A DNA stretch of 16,746 bases from CANGYM01 sp044235825 (GTDB taxonomy: Bacteria; Pseudomonadota; Alphaproteobacteria; JAJTHO01; CANGYM01). The position numbers and the translations under genes are program-made. Positions 13,932 through 16,746 of the stretch are shown here, piece after piece (position 1 is the first letter of the stretch; each line of letters opens with the position of its first letter). The stretch spans positions 1-16,746 of the forward strand of contig JBIIHL010000030.1 in assembly GCA_044235825.1 (NCBI GenBank). Reading direction: 5' to 3'. The notes beneath the pieces were generated by a model. That model had not been told where the DNA came from. It did no database searches and was given only the letters and a program-made list of their open reading frames with translations.

Positions 13932-14687
13932 TCACGACCCCTTCACCCGCCGTTTCACCAAGCGATAGTTCAGGTAAAAAATGAAGGTCATAAAGGCCAC
14001 ATACAGCATCACGCGCAGGCCGGTTTCTTTTCGCTGGATCATATAGGGCTCGGCTGTCCATGTCAGAAAAGCGGCAATGTCGGTGGTGTATTGGTCTAAG
14101 GTGTTGGGGCTGCCATCCTTGTACGTTACGGCCCCATCCAGCAAGGGGGCGGCCATGGCGATGCGGTGGCCAGCCATAAAACGGTTATAGTATTGACCAT
14201 CAGCGAGATCGAACCCCGCAGGGGCCTCGGTATACCCCATCAGCAGGGCCTTAACATAATCGGCGCCGCCGTGGCGGGCTTTGGTCATTAAGGAAAGATC
14301 GGGGGGATAGGCACCATTGTTTGCCGCTTCAGCCGCTTTGCGGTTGGGGAAGGGATCAGGAAAATGATCGGAGGGACGACCTGGGCGGGTGAACATCTCC
14401 CCCGCATCATTGGGGCCGTCTTTGATTTCATAGCTGGAGGCAATGGCCTTAATTTCCTCCTCGTTATACCCCAAATCCCCCAAATTCCGAAAGGCAATAA
14501 AGGACAGGCTGTGACAGGTCGAACAAACCTCGCGGTAAATCTGAAAGCCCCGTTGCAGCTGGTTTTGATCAAATTTCCCTAGGGGCCCTGAGAAGGTCCA
14601 CGCATGTTCGGGCAATTCAATACTCTCCGCAGCATGGGCGGGCAGCATGAGGGTGAAAAGAAACATCGACAAAAACAAAAGACGCAT
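13932..14687 (-). CDS. petC: Cytochrome c1 of the bc1 complex
   Basis: Cytochrome c1 passes electrons from the Rieske protein to a soluble or membrane cytochrome c. The 251-residue protein has a signal peptide (MRLLFLSMFLFTLMLPAHAA), the heme-binding C-S-T-C-H at 55-59, and the Met ligand in R-I-A-M-A-A-P-L (Met178). A C-terminal membrane anchor at about 225-243 is followed by a basic tail. It is the last gene of the minus-strand petA-petB-petC operon, starting 86 bases after petB with AAGGA eight bases before its ATG. In some alphaproteobacteria cytochromes b and c1 are fused; here they are separate. Confidence 0.95.
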   Translation of the reverse strand: MRLLFLSMFLFTLMLPAHAAESIELPEHAWTFSGPLGKFDQNQLQRGFQIYREVCSTCHSLSFIAFRNLGDLGYNEEEIKAIASSYEIKDGPNDAGEMFTRPGRPSDHFPDPFPNRKAAEAANNGAYPPDLSLMTKARHGGADYVKALLMGYTEAPAGFDLADGQYYNRFMAGHRIAMAAPLLDGAVTYKDGSPNTLDQYTTDIAAFLTWTAEPYMIQRKETGLRVMLYVAFMTFIFYLNYRLVKRRVKGS

Positions 14688-14718
14688 AGCGAGGGTCCTT
14701 AGGTGGGCTTTAAGAGGT

Positions 14719-14741
14719 CCCTCCCCCGTTGTGGGGGAGGG
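14719..14741. repeat. Perfect G/C-rich palindrome between petB and petC
   Basis: CCCTCCCCC (14719-14727) and GGGGGAGGG (14733-14741) form a perfect nine-base stem with a five-base loop. On the minus-strand transcript it would fold between petB and petC, where it could protect the petB end or adjust petC level. Its composition matches the 3766-3795 palindrome, so both may belong to one dispersed repeat family. Confidence 0.6.
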
Positions 14742-14773
14742 TGTGGGTATGAAAAAAGTTTGTGGTAGCCATC

Positions 14774-16021
14774 CTAAATTGTGGGCTCATCCAGCGTTTT
14801 GGGCAGCTCGGCCACGGGTTCATATTTAGACAGCAGGGGCAACAACACAAAAAAGTGAATGAAATACCATGCCGTGGCGGCCTGACCAATCATAATCATG
14901 TTGCCCTCTGGCGGTTGAGAGCCCACGTATCCCAGAACCACAGCATTCACCAGAAACAACCAGAAAACAACCTTGTACCACGGGCGAAAACGGGCCGAAC
15001 GCACGGGGTGACGATCCAGCCACGGCAGGAAAAACAAAACCAGAACCGAGGCGAACATGGCCAAAACCCCCGCCAGCTTTGAATCGATGGTGAAAAGCAA
15101 CAGCGGAATGTCAAAATCAATGGCCCGCAAAATGGCGTAAAAGGGTAGGAAATACCACTCAGGTACAATATGCGCCGGCGTTTGCAGGGGGTTGGCCGGA
15201 ATGTAGTTATCCGGATGGCCCAAATAATCAGGGGCAAAAAACACAAACCCCGAATAAAACAACAGGAATACGCCCAGACCCAACAAGTCTTTCAGAGTAT
15301 AGTACGGGTGAAACGGGATTTTATCCTTTGGCGAAGTGATATCAATCCCCTTTGGATTGTTGGATCCAAAACGGTGCAGGGCCACCAGATGCAGCACCAC
15401 CAAGCCCACAATCAAAAACGGCATCAGGTAATGCAGCGCAAAAAATCGTGTCAGCGTGGGATTGTCCACGGCAAAACTGCCGCGGGTCAGTTGCACCAGA
15501 TCATCCCCAACCACGGGAATGGCGGAAAAGAAATTCGTGATAACCTCCGCGCCCCACAAACTCATTTGCCCCCAAGGCAAAACATAGCCCATGAACGCCG
15601 TGGCCATCATAATCAGAAAAATCGCCACACCCAAAGCCCACAGCAATTCCCGCGGGGGTTTGTACGATCCATAATAAAGACCACGGAAAATGTGGATATA
15701 GACCACAATAAAAAACATGGAGGCCCCATTCATATGCAAATAGCGGATTAACCATCCGCCGTTTACATCGCGCATGATGCGCTCCACACTGTTAAAGGCC
15801 ATCTGGGTGTTGGCCGTGTAGTTCATGGCCAGAAAAATCCCCGTGATGATCATAATCATCAGCATAATGCCGGCCAAGGACCCGAAGTTCCACCAGATGT
15901 TCAAATTTTTGGGGGTGGGGTAACGTCTCAGTTCATGATCCATGAACGAGAAAACTGGCAACCGGTGGTCGATCCAGCCGATGATCCCTTTTTTGGGGGG
16001 GGTTTGGGAAGAAGGTTCCAT
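14774..16021 (-). CDS. petB: Cytochrome b of the bc1 complex
   Basis: Cytochrome b is the membrane core of complex III and holds both b hemes and both quinone sites. The 415-residue protein shows the four heme-ligand histidines in two pairs spaced 14 apart, His96/His110 and His197/His211. It has the G-Y-V-L-P-W-G-Q segment at 145-152 and the quinol-site P-E-W-Y at 287-290. Length fits alphaproteobacterial cytochrome b with eight spans. It starts five bases after the petA stop, so translation is likely coupled; an AGGA is close to the ATG. The coding strand has a C8 run (15995-16002 on plus) within codons 7-9, just before the first conserved residues. Confidence 0.96.
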   Translation of the reverse strand: MEPSSQTPPKKGIIGWIDHRLPVFSFMDHELRRYPTPKNLNIWWNFGSLAGIMLMIMIITGIFLAMNYTANTQMAFNSVERIMRDVNGGWLIRYLHMNGASMFFIVVYIHIFRGLYYGSYKPPRELLWALGVAIFLIMMATAFMGYVLPWGQMSLWGAEVITNFFSAIPVVGDDLVQLTRGSFAVDNPTLTRFFALHYLMPFLIVGLVVLHLVALHRFGSNNPKGIDITSPKDKIPFHPYYTLKDLLGLGVFLLFYSGFVFFAPDYLGHPDNYIPANPLQTPAHIVPEWYFLPFYAILRAIDFDIPLLLFTIDSKLAGVLAMFASVLVLFFLPWLDRHPVRSARFRPWYKVVFWLFLVNAVVLGYVGSQPPEGNMIMIGQAATAWYFIHFFVLLPLLSKYEPVAELPKTLDEPTI

Positions 16022-16026
16022 AAATC

Positions 16027-16563
16027 CTACGATGCCTTTTTGTCTTCGGGTTTTAGACCAATCACGATTTTCGTATCGGAAACAAAGCGATAATCGGGAA
16101 CGGGGAGGTTTGTCGCCGCAGGCCCCTTCACAACACGGCCCGAGGCATCAAAGTTGGATCCATGGCAGGGACATGTCCAACCATGATCGGATCCTTCCGC
16201 GGCTTTGGGGACACATCCCAAATGGGTGCAATTGCCCATGACCACCAGCCATTCTGGTTTTTGAACGCGGGCTTTGTCTGTTTGCGGCTCGATGATGGCG
16301 GCGGCGTCACCGGCGGTGGCGGCGGCGATATCTTCGGGGGTGCGGTGACGCACAAAGACAACCTTTCCGCGGTAAATCACGGTGCGGGTTGTGCCTGGGG
16401 CGATGGTGGACAGGTCCACCTCGGTGGTGGAGAGGGCCAAAACGTCCTGCGCCGGAAATAAACTGTTGGCAAAGGGTTTTGCCGCCCCGATGGCCCCCAC
16501 GGCCAAGGCCGCGCCGGTGGCAAGGGAGAGGAAATCACGACGATTGACAGCAGGCTGGGTCAT
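16027..16563 (-). CDS. petA: Rieske iron-sulfur protein of the bc1 complex
   Basis: The Rieske subunit takes the first electron from ubiquinol at complex III. The 178-residue protein begins with a twin-arginine signal/anchor (N-R-R-D-F-L at 7-12, then a hydrophobic segment to about 30), fitting Tat export of a folded cluster protein. The 2Fe-2S ligands are Cys112 and His114 in C-T-H-L-G-C and Cys131 and His134 in C-P-C-H-G-S, with Cys117 and Cys133 able to form the usual disulfide. It is the first gene of the operon and is divergent from murJ. No Shine-Dalgarno is evident before the ATG. Confidence 0.95.
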   Translation of the reverse strand: MTQPAVNRRDFLSLATGAALAVGAIGAAKPFANSLFPAQDVLALSTTEVDLSTIAPGTTRTVIYRGKVVFVRHRTPEDIAAATAGDAAAIIEPQTDKARVQKPEWLVVMGNCTHLGCVPKAAEGSDHGWTCPCHGSNFDASGRVVKGPAATNLPVPDYRFVSDTKIVIGLKPEDKKAS

Positions 16564-16598
16564 GGTATGGATGATGGGCTGATGAAAGATAATGGCTT

Positions 16599-16628
16599 TC
16601 TATACGACACTTTTCTTGTCACAATCAA
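16599..16628 (-). promoter_or_regulatory. Candidate promoter of petABC
   Basis: On the minus strand, TTGATT (complement of 16623-16628) and TATAGA (complement of 16599-16604) are 18 bases apart. The -10 ends about 36 bases before the petA start codon. The gap is only 80 bases and shared with the divergent murJ, whose promoter must overlap it or lie in the same stretch. Confidence 0.45.
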
Positions 16629-16643
16629 GGTGAAAAACACTGA

Positions 16644-16746
16644 ATGCTGCTCTTTAAACGTGTCTTCACCGTATCGTTTTTTACCCTGATCAGCCGTGTT
16701 TTGGGCTTTGTTCGGGATATTATGATTGCCCATCACTTTGGGACGG
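16644..16746 (+). CDS. murJ: Lipid II flippase MurJ, N-terminal part (cut by window edge)
   Basis: An ATG at 16644 opens a frame to the window end that reads MLLFKRVFTVSFFTL and then I-S-R-V-L-G-F-V-R-D-I-M-I-A-H-H-F-G. The pattern S-x-x-T-x-x-S-R-x-x-G-F-x-R-D is the conserved start of MurJ/MviN, which flips the peptidoglycan precursor lipid II across the inner membrane. Only the first membrane helix and the start of the next are present. AAGGTG at 16627-16632 lies eleven bases upstream, a slightly long spacing. The gene is divergent from petA. Confidence 0.88.
   Translation, partial: MLLFKRVFTVSFFTLISRVLGFVRDIMIAHHFGT

Noticed and set aside
15170..15751. 193-codon plus-strand frame opposite petB
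   Set aside because: His/Gln/Arg-rich translation typical of antisense to a membrane protein; petB is unmistakable.
1..16746. Mobile element, CRISPR, tRNA or prophage content
   Set aside because: No transposase, integrase, regular direct repeats or cloverleaf sequence was found; the T4SS genes have no relaxase or other conjugation gene beside them in the window.

Overview
The window looks like chromosomal DNA of an alphaproteobacterium with roughly balanced GC content. The case rests on the bc1 operon order (Rieske, cytochrome b, separate cytochrome c1), a MarR-type regulator close to the alphaproteobacterial LdtR group, the AhpC/AhpD pair, and a VirB-type secretion cluster. A host-associated or predatory lifestyle would fit the secretion genes, but that is inference. 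No tRNA, rRNA, CRISPR array, insertion sequence or integrase was seen.

Layout. 1-217 (minus): start of an ABC transporter ATPase, cut by the window edge. 411-6610 (plus): one gene run encoding much of a type IV secretion system (T4SS), in the order small VirB7-like lipoprotein, VirB8, VirB9, a secretin-N-domain lipoprotein, VirB10, VirB11. 6784-10810 (plus): MarR regulator, glutamine amidotransferase PabA/TrpG, DsbD/ScsB-type disulfide reductase and a SIMPL-domain periplasmic protein. 10820-11890 (minus): AnmK. 12051-13800 (plus): AhpC, a terminator, AhpD and CoaE. 13932-16563 (minus): cytochrome bc1 operon petA-petB-petC. 16644-end (plus): start of MurJ.

The T4SS cluster is the most interesting part. 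Its order follows virB7-B8-B9-B10-B11, with three departures. First, an extra lipoprotein sits between VirB9 and VirB10 and resembles the N0/N1 domains of type IVb pilus secretins. Second, the VirB10 homologue starts with a lipoprotein signal peptide and lipobox instead of the usual cytoplasmic tail plus membrane anchor. Third, that VirB10 carries an ASH-like beta-sandwich in front of its VirB10 domain and an Ala/Gly/Pro/Gln-rich tail behind it. VirB1-VirB6 and VirD4 are not in the window. Together this suggests an outer-membrane core built differently from the textbook VirB7/9/10 complex.

The other blocks are largely housekeeping: peroxide defence (AhpC/AhpD), periplasmic thiol reduction (DsbD), cell-wall recycling (AnmK), CoA synthesis (CoaE), respiration (bc1) and lipid II flipping (MurJ). 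Their non-coding DNA holds a good ahpC promoter, a strong terminator between ahpC and ahpD, tandem hairpins in front of pabA/trpG, and two G/C-rich palindromes that may belong to a dispersed repeat family.
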